Assembly: GCF_011392075.1 (NCBI RefSeq)
Contig: NZ_JAAJBV010000002.1
Location: 62,001-126,000, forward strand
Source: Flavobacterium celericrescens
GTDB lineage: Bacteria; Bacteroidota; Bacteroidia; Flavobacteriales; Flavobacteriaceae
Reading direction: 5' to 3'
Length of the DNA stretch: 64,000 nucleotides
Shown here: in pieces, positions 35,001 to 41,766 of the stretch
Layout: every line of letters begins with the position of its first letter
How positions within the stretch are numbered: position 1 is the stretch's first letter
Position numbers and translations under genes: made by a program
The notes under the pieces: generated by a model
Told to the model about the DNA's origin: nothing
The model's input: only the letters and a program-made list of their open reading frames with translations
Database searches by the model: none

Positions 35001-35179
35001 AATTCGTCTGAATTGTTAAAAGCAACTTCTCCTACTTTCTGAAGGTTAGAAAAGTTTATAAAATCATTACCCTCTATTATGTAATCAAGGTTTTCACTGT
35101 TTGGAGAAAAAGCAGCTATTTTACTTTTGAAGAAATCTGTAACCGATTTTATAGAGAAATTTTGAATTAGTTTGTCCAT
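32048..35179 (-). CDS. Eco57I-type N6-adenine DNA methyltransferase (1043 aa)
   Basis: Motif I is DPACGSGAFPMG (about residue 447) and motif IV is NPPYG (about 676), preceded by TGSFYTPREIVDYM, all typical of gamma-class N6-adenine methyltransferases. About 380 residues precede the methylase domain. They contain no PD-(D/E)xK I can point to, so a nuclease here is not supported. The C-terminal 250 residues look like a target-recognition domain (IPIVKCSTSVQKIFENLI). It is the first gene of the defence operon. Methylating host sites so that the PLD-helicase spares them is the natural model. Confidence 0.88.
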   Translation of the reverse strand: MDKLIQNFSIKSVTDFFKSKIAAFSPNSENLDYIIEGNDFINFSNLQKVGEVAFNNSDELIVFTCKFNGLLSERSSKKRQFEIAKKVLKEDFKDGAIFIFYDENNCFRFSFIRKNYGNKEQKFTNWKRYTYFVDPSKTNKTFKNRINGCNFSSLEDIQEAFSVEKLNKKFYEEIATAFYSLIGGKVNINKKEQSFDACLKLPSTPVENRKVYQEFAVRLIGRTIFCWFLKNKKSDSGIPLIPEEWLSSNMVASVNNDQHNYYHAILEKLFFLVLNKKVEDRKPYVLPNKHELVPFLNGGLFEAQDDDFFAKDSKGIHQINFALNIPNDWFLKFFETLEQYNFTIDENSINDFEVSIDPEMLGTIFENLLAEIDPDTEKSARKSTGSFYTPREIVDYMVEQSLLQYIKTKTNIEDEEQLEILLKDDAENPFNNKQTVAILEALSEVKILDPACGSGAFPMGVLHKIIALLKKLDKGAVWWKAKQVEKAAKVLDSKYLNDFKEKIENSNSDYARKLGVIQHSIYGVDIQPIAAEISKLRSFLSLIIDENIDDKADNRGIEPLPNLEFKFVTANTLIGLDEGKKEGMMAFDFGETTDLQNQLQQLRNTYLQASPQEKENLKQQFEKLQTQIYKNELKAGGQNKRAQQLAAWKPFSNESSAWFDPDWMFGVEKFDVVIGNPPYGSIIKTGKEYFNNNYKCVEGKHEIYKYFIEKGLSFLNTNGINSYIVPDTWTGLGYFKKLRKLIFEKYNLVSISKTLYKVFEMAMVDTNIFFIQNKKNTNDEYFLVSGDLIEKEKRLLELNDEFVLNIKENNSVIKKIDIVISTLDDFTEIWQGLIAYGKKNQPRSFSSENKETEFHRKLLYGKNVSKYFIEWGGEYLKYGEWLHRPRPSYIFDNEKILVQRIRNPQLKQRLVCAFDDQKFINGTGMSNILLKENVKDLSLKYILAILNSKLINYWFSYYFNDVNIKPEQLRKIPIVKCSTSVQKIFENLISEIDLLIVNKLEINETANQIDLMVYKLYELSYAEVLVVDPEFGLSEEEYNSYVY

Positions 35180-35686
35180 TAATTGTTTGTTTAAGTGCTT
35201 AGAGAAAATTAAAAAAAATATAATTCGTAAATATATAAAAAACGTACCGAAACCAAAATGAGGAAATCCGTATTTCAGTTAAAAATGATGAAAAATACTG
35301 CAAAATACCGCAGGGTGTAGGGTGTAGGGAAAAAACGAGTAAAAGATTTTTATTTTTTCTGAAATAAAAAAAACGGATTTATTTGAGGAAATGGGTGCAA
35401 ACTACACTTAGTCCTTTATTGATTTGCTTTTGAATATGCCGATGTTGCTAGAAAATTTGAAAAGTAAAAAAATACAAAATGTTTGTGTGGAAATTTGCTT
35501 ACACCCCTTACACCCTCTTTGGAGTGGTCTGTGGTCTGTGGTCAGTTGGCAGAAAAAAAAGTGGATATCCTAACGAGAATTTCTTTGTCTTTCCAAATTC
35601 ATTTTTATCAGTTTTGGAGAAACTGAAACAAGTTCAGTTTGACAAGCATTCTATTTTTGGGATACCCACTTATGATAATTTTGGGT
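35180..35686. other. Intergenic region, 507 bp, with repeats
   Basis: No gene seen. An inverted repeat pairs 35264-35278 with segments at 35359-35366 and 35373-35380. A short GGGTGTA tandem lies near 35315. A dispersed repeat at 35619-35646 resembles the one inside vapE (37264-37297). The defence-operon promoter should lie at the left end of this gap. Confidence 0.6.
35619..35646. repeat. Dispersed palindromic repeat, diverged copy
   Basis: GAAACTGAAACAAGTTCAGT followed by TTGACAAG resembles the repeat inside vapE at 37264-37297, with several changes in the arms. Confidence 0.55.
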
Positions 35687-37912
35687 TTATATTTCGGATT
35701 GTCTGTTGGTTTGATCTACTTCTTCGTAGGTAAATTCTTTTACTGCGTAGACTGGACTTCCTTTTCGCATTAGTCTTGTGAAATTGTGTTTTTTTAAAGC
35801 TTTTCCGATTTTGTTTATTGTTCCGTCGGTGATGGTTATTTTTGCTCTTTCGGCTAGTTTAGCTGCTATCTGTGAGGCGTTTAAATAATGCGTGGCATTT
35901 TCTCTATCGCAAGGTTCAAACCATGTTAAAAGCAATTCTTCTTCTGGGCTTCGTAGTTGGTATTGTTCGTTGTTTTCGGTGATGTTTTTGATTTCTTCTT
36001 GGTCGAACCAATGTCTGAATCCTGATTTGAATAAATATAAGGCTTGTGATAATACATTGTCAATATTGATTTCGTGTTGGTATTGGATGTTTTCTACTTC
36101 AAAACAAAGGAATCGTCTGCTTCCTGTACTGTCGTTTAAGAATTGTGCTGTGTTGACACTTCCGGCAAATGATGCGCGTCTTGGCATGGTTTCGTTGTTA
36201 TGTCCGTAGGCTTTTCTCATTCTGATTTGTGTCTTTGTGATGATTTCTTTTAAGCTTCCAATTTCGGAACGGTTTAGGTTTTCTAATTCGTCCAGGTTGA
36301 TTAACATACATTCTGAAAGCTGCACTAAAGTGTCTTTGTTGTTTGGGTTTATGGTTCCAGAGAACAAATACTCTTTTAATTTTCTAGGCACTAGTTTTTC
36401 TACCCAAGTGGTTTTCCCTAATCCTTGTTTTCCACTGAATACAATTACCGTGTGATTGATAACTTTGTCATCCAATACACAACCCACCATTGCTACAATC
36501 CATTTTTTAAAACACTCTTGCCAAAGGTCTTGTTTTGTGGTGGTTATGGTGTTTGCCAATTCTAAAATATAGTCTGTTTTTTCATCATACGATGGTAGAT
36601 TGAAAAAGTAATCTTCGAACGGATTGTATAATTCACAGAAATCGGAATACAATAGGTTTCGCAACGAAGAAAGGTTTGTTTTTATTCTTCCTTTTAAACA
36701 TTCGCGAAGCATAGAGTTTTCTATAAAGTCGTTCATTACATGCCATTTCTTTTTAGCCCCACCCGACCTCCCCGAAAGGGAGGAGCTTGAAAGCTGTTGA
36801 TATTCTAGTTTACCTGATACTATGTTGTGACGGAAATTGTATCGAGAGGTTAGAAAATTTTCTAGTTTGTCGATTGGTGTTATTCTCGTTTTTTCTTCTT
36901 CTTCGTCCTCATAGAAGTCGCCTCTCGACTCCGCTCGAGGTGACAGGTTTTGATTGTCTGATTTTTTTGTGTTGTTTTTAGTGTTTCTGTTCTTTTCAAA
37001 ATTTTCATCTTTTCCAAATTCGTGAATGTTTCCGTAGGCGCTGTGAACGGTTTGTGTTACTTCTTTTTCGTCATAGCCAAAGTCTGTTAGTATGAAGCTT
37101 AGTGCTTCGTTTAATGATATGCCTTTTCGGTTTAGGTTGCACGCGAGTTGGTGTACGAATACGTTTCGGCTACCTGTCGCGTATTGCACTTTTTTTTCGG
37201 TGAAGCGAACGCAGTGGTTGTAGATGGCTTCGCTGTTAGTCGCAGTCGCAGTCGCAGTTGGCAGTTGAGATGCTGAAACGAGTTCAGCATGACAAGATTG
37301 ATTTGAGTTATTATTATTCAAATGCATCTCGCCCCTCGACTCCGCTCGGGATGACAGCATTTCATTTTGCTCTTTTGTGACAAAGGTTTTAGCAGCTTCG
37401 TTATGATAGAGGTTATCATCGAATGAGTAGAAACATAGTCGGGTTATGTCTTTTCCGGATTTGTCTATTTCTTGGTTTAATAGGGTTTCATAGTGTTTTT
37501 GGATGGCCAAAAAGGTTTCTTTGTGGTCTTCTTTTGTGGTGTTTACTTTTACTAAAATCTTTAATCCATTGCCTGATGGACTTATGAAACTTGCATAAGT
37601 GTATTCGGATTGGTTGGCTTTATGTTTTGCGTTTTGTAAATCGGTTTGACTTAATTTATCGATGTCTAGGATTATGAAATTGGAGTATGCTTCCAGAAAT
37701 TCCATTTTTCTTCCACCTACAAATTTTCCTGAAGGAGTGAATGCAGGCAATGATTTTTTGGCTTTTTCATAGGCTTCTAGTTTGTTTTCGGCTAATGATT
37801 TACGCAAATACGTTATCCCTGGTCTGTACTTTCCTGTTTTGATTTCGTGCAGGATTTCGGGAATTGTTTTGTGTTCTATTACTTCGTTGAAGTTTTTGAA
37901 GATTGTTATCAT
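35687..37912 (-). CDS. VapE-type primase/helicase with BT4734-like N-terminus (741 aa)
   Basis: The N-terminal 180 residues (GKYRPGITYLRKSLA, FIILDIDKL, SPSGNGLKILVKV) match the BT4734-type primase-associated domain. A PriCT-like stretch follows (ATGSRNVFVHQLACNLNRKG). The C-terminal half is the virulence-associated E ATPase, with Walker A GKQGLGKTTW and LINLDELENL, then FAGSVNTAQFLNDSTGSRRF. VapE proteins drive replication of phage satellites and mobile islands. Three palindromic repeat types are inserted in frame in its linkers (36755-36790, 36917-36947, 37238-37360), encoding SRAESRG- and CHAELVSAS-type peptides. The ATPase motifs are intact. Confidence 0.88.
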   Translation of the reverse strand: MITIFKNFNEVIEHKTIPEILHEIKTGKYRPGITYLRKSLAENKLEAYEKAKKSLPAFTPSGKFVGGRKMEFLEAYSNFIILDIDKLSQTDLQNAKHKANQSEYTYASFISPSGNGLKILVKVNTTKEDHKETFLAIQKHYETLLNQEIDKSGKDITRLCFYSFDDNLYHNEAAKTFVTKEQNEMLSSRAESRGEMHLNNNNSNQSCHAELVSASQLPTATATATNSEAIYNHCVRFTEKKVQYATGSRNVFVHQLACNLNRKGISLNEALSFILTDFGYDEKEVTQTVHSAYGNIHEFGKDENFEKNRNTKNNTKKSDNQNLSPRAESRGDFYEDEEEEKTRITPIDKLENFLTSRYNFRHNIVSGKLEYQQLSSSSLSGRSGGAKKKWHVMNDFIENSMLRECLKGRIKTNLSSLRNLLYSDFCELYNPFEDYFFNLPSYDEKTDYILELANTITTTKQDLWQECFKKWIVAMVGCVLDDKVINHTVIVFSGKQGLGKTTWVEKLVPRKLKEYLFSGTINPNNKDTLVQLSECMLINLDELENLNRSEIGSLKEIITKTQIRMRKAYGHNNETMPRRASFAGSVNTAQFLNDSTGSRRFLCFEVENIQYQHEINIDNVLSQALYLFKSGFRHWFDQEEIKNITENNEQYQLRSPEEELLLTWFEPCDRENATHYLNASQIAAKLAERAKITITDGTINKIGKALKKHNFTRLMRKGSPVYAVKEFTYEEVDQTNRQSEI
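36755..36790. repeat. In-frame palindromic repeat in vapE (CCTCCCC type)
   Basis: Palindromic DNA around CCTCCCCGAAAGGGAGG encodes the peptide SSSLSGRSGG between the primase and ATPase parts. Confidence 0.7.
36917..36947. repeat. In-frame palindromic repeat in vapE (SRAESRG type, copy 1)
   Basis: CTCGACTCCGCTCGAG core encoding LSPRAESRG on the minus strand. Confidence 0.75.
37238..37360. repeat. In-frame repeat cluster in vapE
   Basis: Three units lie side by side: a GTCGCA tandem (37238-37264, encoding TATATA), the GAAACGAGTTCAGCATGAC unit (37264-37297, encoding CHAELVSAS), and a second CTCGACTCCGCTCGGG unit (37325-37360, encoding SSRAESRG). Confidence 0.75.
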
Positions 37913-38009
37913 GTTTGAGTGAAAAGTGATTAGTGATTAGTGAAAAGTCTTAGTGGTTGTTCCTGTTTTACAGTCACATACCTCACATGTTCCGTTGCAC
38001 TGGTTCATA

Positions 38010-38291
38010 CTATTTTCCTTTGAATGATTTGTTGTAGTGTTCTTGTAGTAGTTTTTCAACATCAGAAAGTTTGTAGTAAATTTTACTTCCTACTTGACTG
38101 AATGAAATTTTGCCTTCATCTCTCCAGGTTTGTGCGGTGCGTTTTGAGACTTTCATCAGCATAATGAACTCTTGATTGTCTAAGAAGGTTTCTTTCTTTG
38201 GGTCTGGCTTGGCGTTTAGTTGGCTTTGAATTGCATCTAATTTTGCCATTAATTCGTTGTACTGGTCTTTTGTTAAAATAATTGCTTCCAT
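38010..38291 (-). CDS. Helix-turn-helix / excisionase-like DNA-binding protein (93 aa)
   Basis: The start is the ATG giving MEAIILTKDQYNEL; an upstream extension lies in the leader. The second half is an excisionase-type HTH_17 motif (LMKVSKRTAQTWRDEGKISF followed by GSKIYYKLSDVEKLL). Proteins of this size and shape beside vapE and integrase genes in Bacteroidota elements act as excisionases or regulators of the integrase. It shares its strand with all replication and integration genes of this end. Confidence 0.85.
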   Translation of the reverse strand: MEAIILTKDQYNELMAKLDAIQSQLNAKPDPKKETFLDNQEFIMLMKVSKRTAQTWRDEGKISFSQVGSKIYYKLSDVEKLLQEHYNKSFKGK

Positions 38292-38331
38292 TTTCGTAGT
38301 TTTTAAAAGTTTATGGAGCAAAATTGTGAAG

Positions 38332-38372
38332 TAAAAAAAAGTCCCTTAGTCCCAATCGGGTCCCAAGGGACT
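38332..38372 (-). terminator. Intrinsic terminator
   Basis: Arms AGTCCCTT and AAGGGACT (38340-38371), followed on the minus strand by a run of about nine T. It separates the 302-aa gene from the HTH gene. Confidence 0.75.
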
Positions 38373-38380
38373 ATTATTTT

Positions 38381-39289
38381 TTAGAGGAAATTGTCGAGGT
38401 CTATTCGTTTATGGGTCTTTGGTCGTTTATCGCCTCGTGATGGTTTGAGGATGGTTTCGACTGTTTGGGGACTTATTTCGTTGTTGTCTTTGTCGATAAA
38501 ATTATTGACAATCATATTTACTATTTCGCCATTAGAAGCATCTATAAATGATTTTCCATCTACAAATAGTTCACGACTTAGTTGGTAGAATATATCTACT
38601 AATTGGTTTAGATTTCCGTTGAATTTCAGTTTTTTAGTGGTTAGTTTTTTCTCCAGTTCTAGTTCTTTTTCCTTCTCAATTTCGGAACGCATTTTGCGAA
38701 GCGTTTGTAATTTTTCGATGAATTGTACGCATTGCTGGTCATAAGCTTGCAGCTTGTTGTTGATTGAAATGATGTCGGCTTGTCGGTATTCGAAAATTTC
38801 TTCGTTCAAAAAGATTATTTTTTCATTGAACGATTCCATTTTTTCGACCTGTTGTTTGATTTCAAAAAACGAAAAATAACGATCTTCTGATTCGGCATTG
38901 ATTAACCTTTTTGGAGTTGCTTGTTTGGTTTCTTTTACGCTCGAAGATTGCAGCTCTGTTCTTTTTTTCTCGATGATGTTGTACAATTTGTTGAATCTAC
39001 TCAATGCCTTTTGGCTAAAGAATAGTTCTTCATTGTTGGCTAATAATTTTTCGAACTTGTTTAACCAAGTGTTTCCGTCTTGGGCAAGTTGGAGTTGGTA
39101 GTTAATGAATTCAGGTAGTTGGGATTGTGGGATTGTAAATACTTTTTCGAGTAAAGCAATACAATAGTTTTCCAGTGTGGGTTCCTGGTCGTGCGTAATG
39201 TCAAAAATAGAAGCTGCACTTTGTGCTGTGTCGATGGTTCTCCATTCTGAGAATAATGATTTTTTGATGTTTTGCCCTTTCAAGTTCAC
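38381..39289 (-). CDS. Coiled-coil mobile-element protein, RteC-like tail (302 aa)
   Basis: A soluble, helical protein with a strong coiled coil at about residues 195-225 (MRSEIEKEKELELEKKLTTK). The C-terminal 70 residues (LVDIFYQLSRELFVDGKSF, SNGEIVNMIVNNFIDKDNN, ISPQTVETILKPSRGDKRPK) resemble the tail of RteC-type regulators of Bacteroidota conjugative elements, where it forms a small DNA-binding domain. The resemblance is from memory. It lies between the integrase and the HTH gene, a position typical of regulators of excision. Confidence 0.6.
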   Translation of the reverse strand: MNLKGQNIKKSLFSEWRTIDTAQSAASIFDITHDQEPTLENYCIALLEKVFTIPQSQLPEFINYQLQLAQDGNTWLNKFEKLLANNEELFFSQKALSRFNKLYNIIEKKRTELQSSSVKETKQATPKRLINAESEDRYFSFFEIKQQVEKMESFNEKIIFLNEEIFEYRQADIISINNKLQAYDQQCVQFIEKLQTLRKMRSEIEKEKELELEKKLTTKKLKFNGNLNQLVDIFYQLSRELFVDGKSFIDASNGEIVNMIVNNFIDKDNNEISPQTVETILKPSRGDKRPKTHKRIDLDNFL

Positions 39290-39372
39290 GTTTTTTGCCG
39301 GTGTTAAATTTGTTCATTATTTGTTATTTGGTTACACTTTTTCCAATGTCACTACTTGAAATGTTATAGTTG

Positions 39373-39396
39373 CTTGAAGTTCAGGTATACTTCAAG
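39373..39396. promoter_or_regulatory. Candidate operator (inverted repeat)
   Basis: CTTGAAGT (39373-39380) and ACTTCAAG (39389-39396) form a perfect 8-base dyad with an 8-base spacer, about 85 bases upstream of the 302-aa gene. A regulator-binding site is inferred from symmetry and place. Confidence 0.45.
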
Positions 39397-39570
39397 TTGA
39401 TTTCAATATGATTTTGGAAGTTTTTTACTATTTGGGATGCCTAAAATTAGAACAAATTCAGTACCTGTTTGCGTTGTTTTTCGTACAAGTTTTTAACAAA
39501 ATTGCGAGGGCTTGTAATTGCTAGGGTTTTGGATTTCGAGAGTAAAAAATGGTAAAATTTACCTTCGAAA

Positions 39571-39610
39571 AAGAAAACGAGAGTATTTTTTTGAAGTAAT
39601 TACTCTCGTT
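39571..39610 (-). terminator. Integrase terminator
   Basis: Perfect 10-base arms AACGAGAGTA (39576-39585) and TACTCTCGTT (39601-39610), then a T-rich stretch on the minus strand, just past the integrase stop. Confidence 0.75.
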
Positions 39611-39615
39611 CTGTT

Positions 39616-40833
39616 TTAGTAGATGTAGTTGTCAACCGCTTTGTCTAATTCTTCCGAAATGATTTTAGCATATACCTGGGTTGTGCTGATATCGCGGTGG
39701 TCCATTAGTTTTGAAACGTGCTCAATTCTCATTCCATTGTTTAATGCGTTTGTTGCAAAGGTGTGGCGGCTTATGTGGAACGTTACTTTTACTGGAATTT
39801 CTAATTTCTTTGCAATGCGCTGTAATTGAAAATTAGCTGCTTTATTGGCACTTTCTATAAAAGTATAACGGTATTCATCATTCTTTAAATACAGCTCTTT
39901 ATTTGTGATTACAGGGAATATAAAGTCGTCTTGTTCTGCATTTTCCTTTTTGTATTTATTGATGATGTCCAATGCTAACTGACCAATCTTGAACTGATGC
40001 ATTCTTCCTGTTTTGCGAATTACTTTTTGTATTCTTCTTTCTTCTTCATTGAAGTGTTTTACTTGAAATTCTAATACATCACTGAATCGTAATCCTCCAG
40101 CGAAAATTGAAAAGATAAACATATCGCGATATACACTCGCTTTTGATTTTTCATCTAGTTTATAATTGATAATCGCCTCGAATTGCTCTTTCTTTAAAAA
40201 CTGTCTTCTGCTTGGGTCTTTCTTTAATTTCAACTTACTAAACGGATACATGTATTCCGGAATTAAATCTTCTTTGATAGCTTCTTTGAACATAATTGCC
40301 AGTATCATGATGGAATAACGTTGTGTTGTATTTCCGTTTTTTAATTCGTTGCTTAGATAACTCATATAGTCCATTAATAATGAAACTGTAATGTCATCAA
40401 AATAAACCTCCTTGGTTCCTACCCATTTTTCGAACTTATCTAAATAGGCATGGTAATTTTTATAGGTTGAAATGGAAACGTTGTTTTTGATTCGTTCACA
40501 ATGTTTTCTGGAATACTCGAAGAAATTTGGTACTTCTTTACCTTTTATGGCTTCTTTTAGTTTTTTAATGGAAACGGTTTTTACTTTACGCTCCATGTCG
40601 GCAATTTGTCCTTCCGCATCGGCAATTTTTTGAGCAAGTGCAGCATTCATTCGCGCGCTATTAGGATAGCTTTTCTTTACTCTCTGCTTTGCTTCATCCC
40701 AATCACTTTCTTTAAGTTTGAGTCCGGCAGTGATAAATTTCGTTTTTCTATCTTTTATAATTCTAATGTACAAAGGGCTTTTACCTGTTTGATCTTTCTG
40801 GTTGGTGCGTAGTATTAATTTAATAGATGCCAT
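39616..40833 (-). CDS. Tyrosine recombinase / phage-type integrase (405 aa)
   Basis: The N-terminal arm-binding domain (about 1-85, LYIRIIKDRKTKFITAGLKL) and the SAM-like core-binding domain (about 100-195) match Bacteroidota element integrases. Catalytic residues are in place: Arg in AGGLRFSDVL, HISRHTFAT (His and Arg), the second His in LMDHRDIST, and the nucleophile Tyr in TTQVYAKI. Length is normal. It lies at the right end next to the candidate att repeat at 40937. It lacks the extra domain of integron IntI enzymes as far as I can tell, so it should mobilise the 26 kb element, not the cassettes. Confidence 0.93.
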   Translation of the reverse strand: MASIKLILRTNQKDQTGKSPLYIRIIKDRKTKFITAGLKLKESDWDEAKQRVKKSYPNSARMNAALAQKIADAEGQIADMERKVKTVSIKKLKEAIKGKEVPNFFEYSRKHCERIKNNVSISTYKNYHAYLDKFEKWVGTKEVYFDDITVSLLMDYMSYLSNELKNGNTTQRYSIMILAIMFKEAIKEDLIPEYMYPFSKLKLKKDPSRRQFLKKEQFEAIINYKLDEKSKASVYRDMFIFSIFAGGLRFSDVLEFQVKHFNEEERRIQKVIRKTGRMHQFKIGQLALDIINKYKKENAEQDDFIFPVITNKELYLKNDEYRYTFIESANKAANFQLQRIAKKLEIPVKVTFHISRHTFATNALNNGMRIEHVSKLMDHRDISTTQVYAKIISEELDKAVDNYIY

Positions 40834-40936
40834 AATTATAGAATTTTAGAAATGTTGTACTATATTTGTAAAGCGGTGCAAACGAGTGAAAGTATTGATT
40901 TTACTAGTGTTTCATTCTAGTGCAACGGAGTACTAA

Positions 40937-40962
40937 GGTACAACAATTGGTACAACAAATCA
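40937..40962 (+). repeat. Candidate attR: GTACAACA direct repeat
   Basis: Two GTACAACA words followed by AATCA, matching 15147-15170 in order and orientation. A third copy in inverse orientation (GTTGTAC) lies near 40854, as integrase arm sites often do. Confidence 0.5.
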
Positions 40963-41014
40963 AGTATTTTGATGCTTTTTTATGCTTAAATTTGCTTTAG
41001 CATTTTTTATAAAG

Positions 41015-41034
41015 TCAATAAATACAGTACTTTA
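41015..41034 (-). repeat. Right copy of flanking inverted repeat
   Basis: Reverse complement of 15101-15120 with two mismatches. Confidence 0.6.
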
Positions 41035-41067
41035 AGTGCAAAAGGGTACTTGCAGAATTATTATAGA

Positions 41068-41204
41068 GATAACAGCGGTTTGCTTCAATGGCTACTTCCG
41101 GATTTTCCTGCGGAAAATCCGCTGCTGAATGGAATGTTTTGTTATATTTGTAATGGCTTGGTGTTGGTTCAACGCCACAATTTTTAAGCCGCGAAACGTT
41201 ACCA
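41068..41204 (+). repeat. attC-like site 20 (type A)
   Basis: R'' GATAAC (41068-41073) and R' GTTACCA (41198-41204). Promoter box TATATTTG at 41143-41150. The cassette it closes should begin GTTATC, but no such start lies on the far side of the element, so that cassette has been truncated. Confidence 0.85.
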
Positions 41205-41228
41205 GTAAGTTTTGAAAATCTGCATAAA

Positions 41229-41759
41229 ATGAACAATAGAATTTTACTTACAATTATTTTTTTCTTGTTAATAAATGTAAATTGTTATTCACAATCAGAA
41301 TATCCTTTCTACGAACAATTGGCTTTTAATTTCTATAAAGACACTATTCTTGAAATGTATCCTGTTGAAAGGAAAATAACTGTGTTTAAATCTCTTAACT
41401 ATGATTCTGGTGAAGAAATTTATTATGTCCCATCTGAATGCTTAAAGACAAAGCTTCCAAATTATGGAAAAAATATTGAAAAGTTAGAATATTCAAAATA
41501 TTGGAGAAGATTTGAAGATATGAGATTGGATCTCGATTTAACAAATATTGACAAAAAGAAATTTAAAATCAGAAAATTTAATCGTGGAAATTTTCCAAAG
41601 TTATTTATTCATTATCCAAAAGTATATGAAAACAGATTTTTTGTAATTGTACACGAAAAATATCAAAACAGCGGAAAATATTATACTATTGAATTAAATA
41701 AAGCTGGTGAAATTATCGATTGGTGCCAATCAAAATATGAAACTGTAACTTTACATTAA
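41229..41759 (+). CDS. Secreted cassette protein of unknown function (176 aa)
   Basis: The N-terminus MNNRILLTIIFFLLINVNCYSQ is a signal peptide with likely cleavage after YSQ. The mature protein is rich in Tyr, Phe and Lys, with several beta strands (KRFFVIVHEKYQNSGKYYTI-like pattern near the end). No family recognised. Its cassette shows the longest self-match in the window: the start GTTACCAGTAAGTTT and the end of the same cassette are complementary over 15 bases. It is the first gene of the array beyond the inserted element. Confidence 0.75.
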   Translation: MNNRILLTIIFFLLINVNCYSQSEYPFYEQLAFNFYKDTILEMYPVERKITVFKSLNYDSGEEIYYVPSECLKTKLPNYGKNIEKLEYSKYWRRFEDMRLDLDLTNIDKKKFKIRKFNRGNFPKLFIHYPKVYENRFFVIVHEKYQNSGKYYTIELNKAGEIIDWCQSKYETVTLH

Positions 41760-41766
41760 ACTTACT

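Larger units (their letters stand above)
39290..39615. other. Intergenic region, 326 bp, with operator-like dyad
   Basis: No gene seen. It contains the dyad at 39373-39396 and the integrase terminator at 39571-39610, and should carry the leftward promoter for the 302-aa gene. Confidence 0.6.
15090..41060. mobile_element. Integrated element (about 26 kb) interrupting the cassette array
   Basis: The element carries a tyrosine recombinase at its right end, an HTH/excisionase-like protein, a VapE primase, a nuclease, phage-like genes and a defence operon. A direct repeat marks both ends: two GTACAACA words followed by AATCA at 15147-15170 (left) and 40937-40962 (right). Outside these, a 20-bp inverted pair (15101-15120 and 41015-41034) matches 18 of 20. 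Cassette sequence lies immediately beyond both ends. Exact boundaries are uncertain by several tens of bases. I see no relaxase or type IV secretion genes, so it is probably mobilisable or satellite-like, not self-conjugative. Confidence 0.8.

Noticed and set aside
21208-35179. Calling the operon BREX or DISARM
   Set aside because: No PglZ, BrxC or Lon-like gene for BREX and no DUF1998 or DrmA-type gene for DISARM is present; only a methylase and a helicase are shared in general type.
32048-35179. A nuclease domain in the N-terminus of the methyltransferase (type IIG enzyme)
   Set aside because: I could not find a PD-(D/E)xK pattern in the first 380 residues, and a separate nuclease-helicase is present in the operon.
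39616-40833. The tyrosine recombinase as the integron integrase
   Set aside because: It has the domain layout of Bacteroidota element integrases, lies inside the inserted element beside its att repeat, and is far from the array start.
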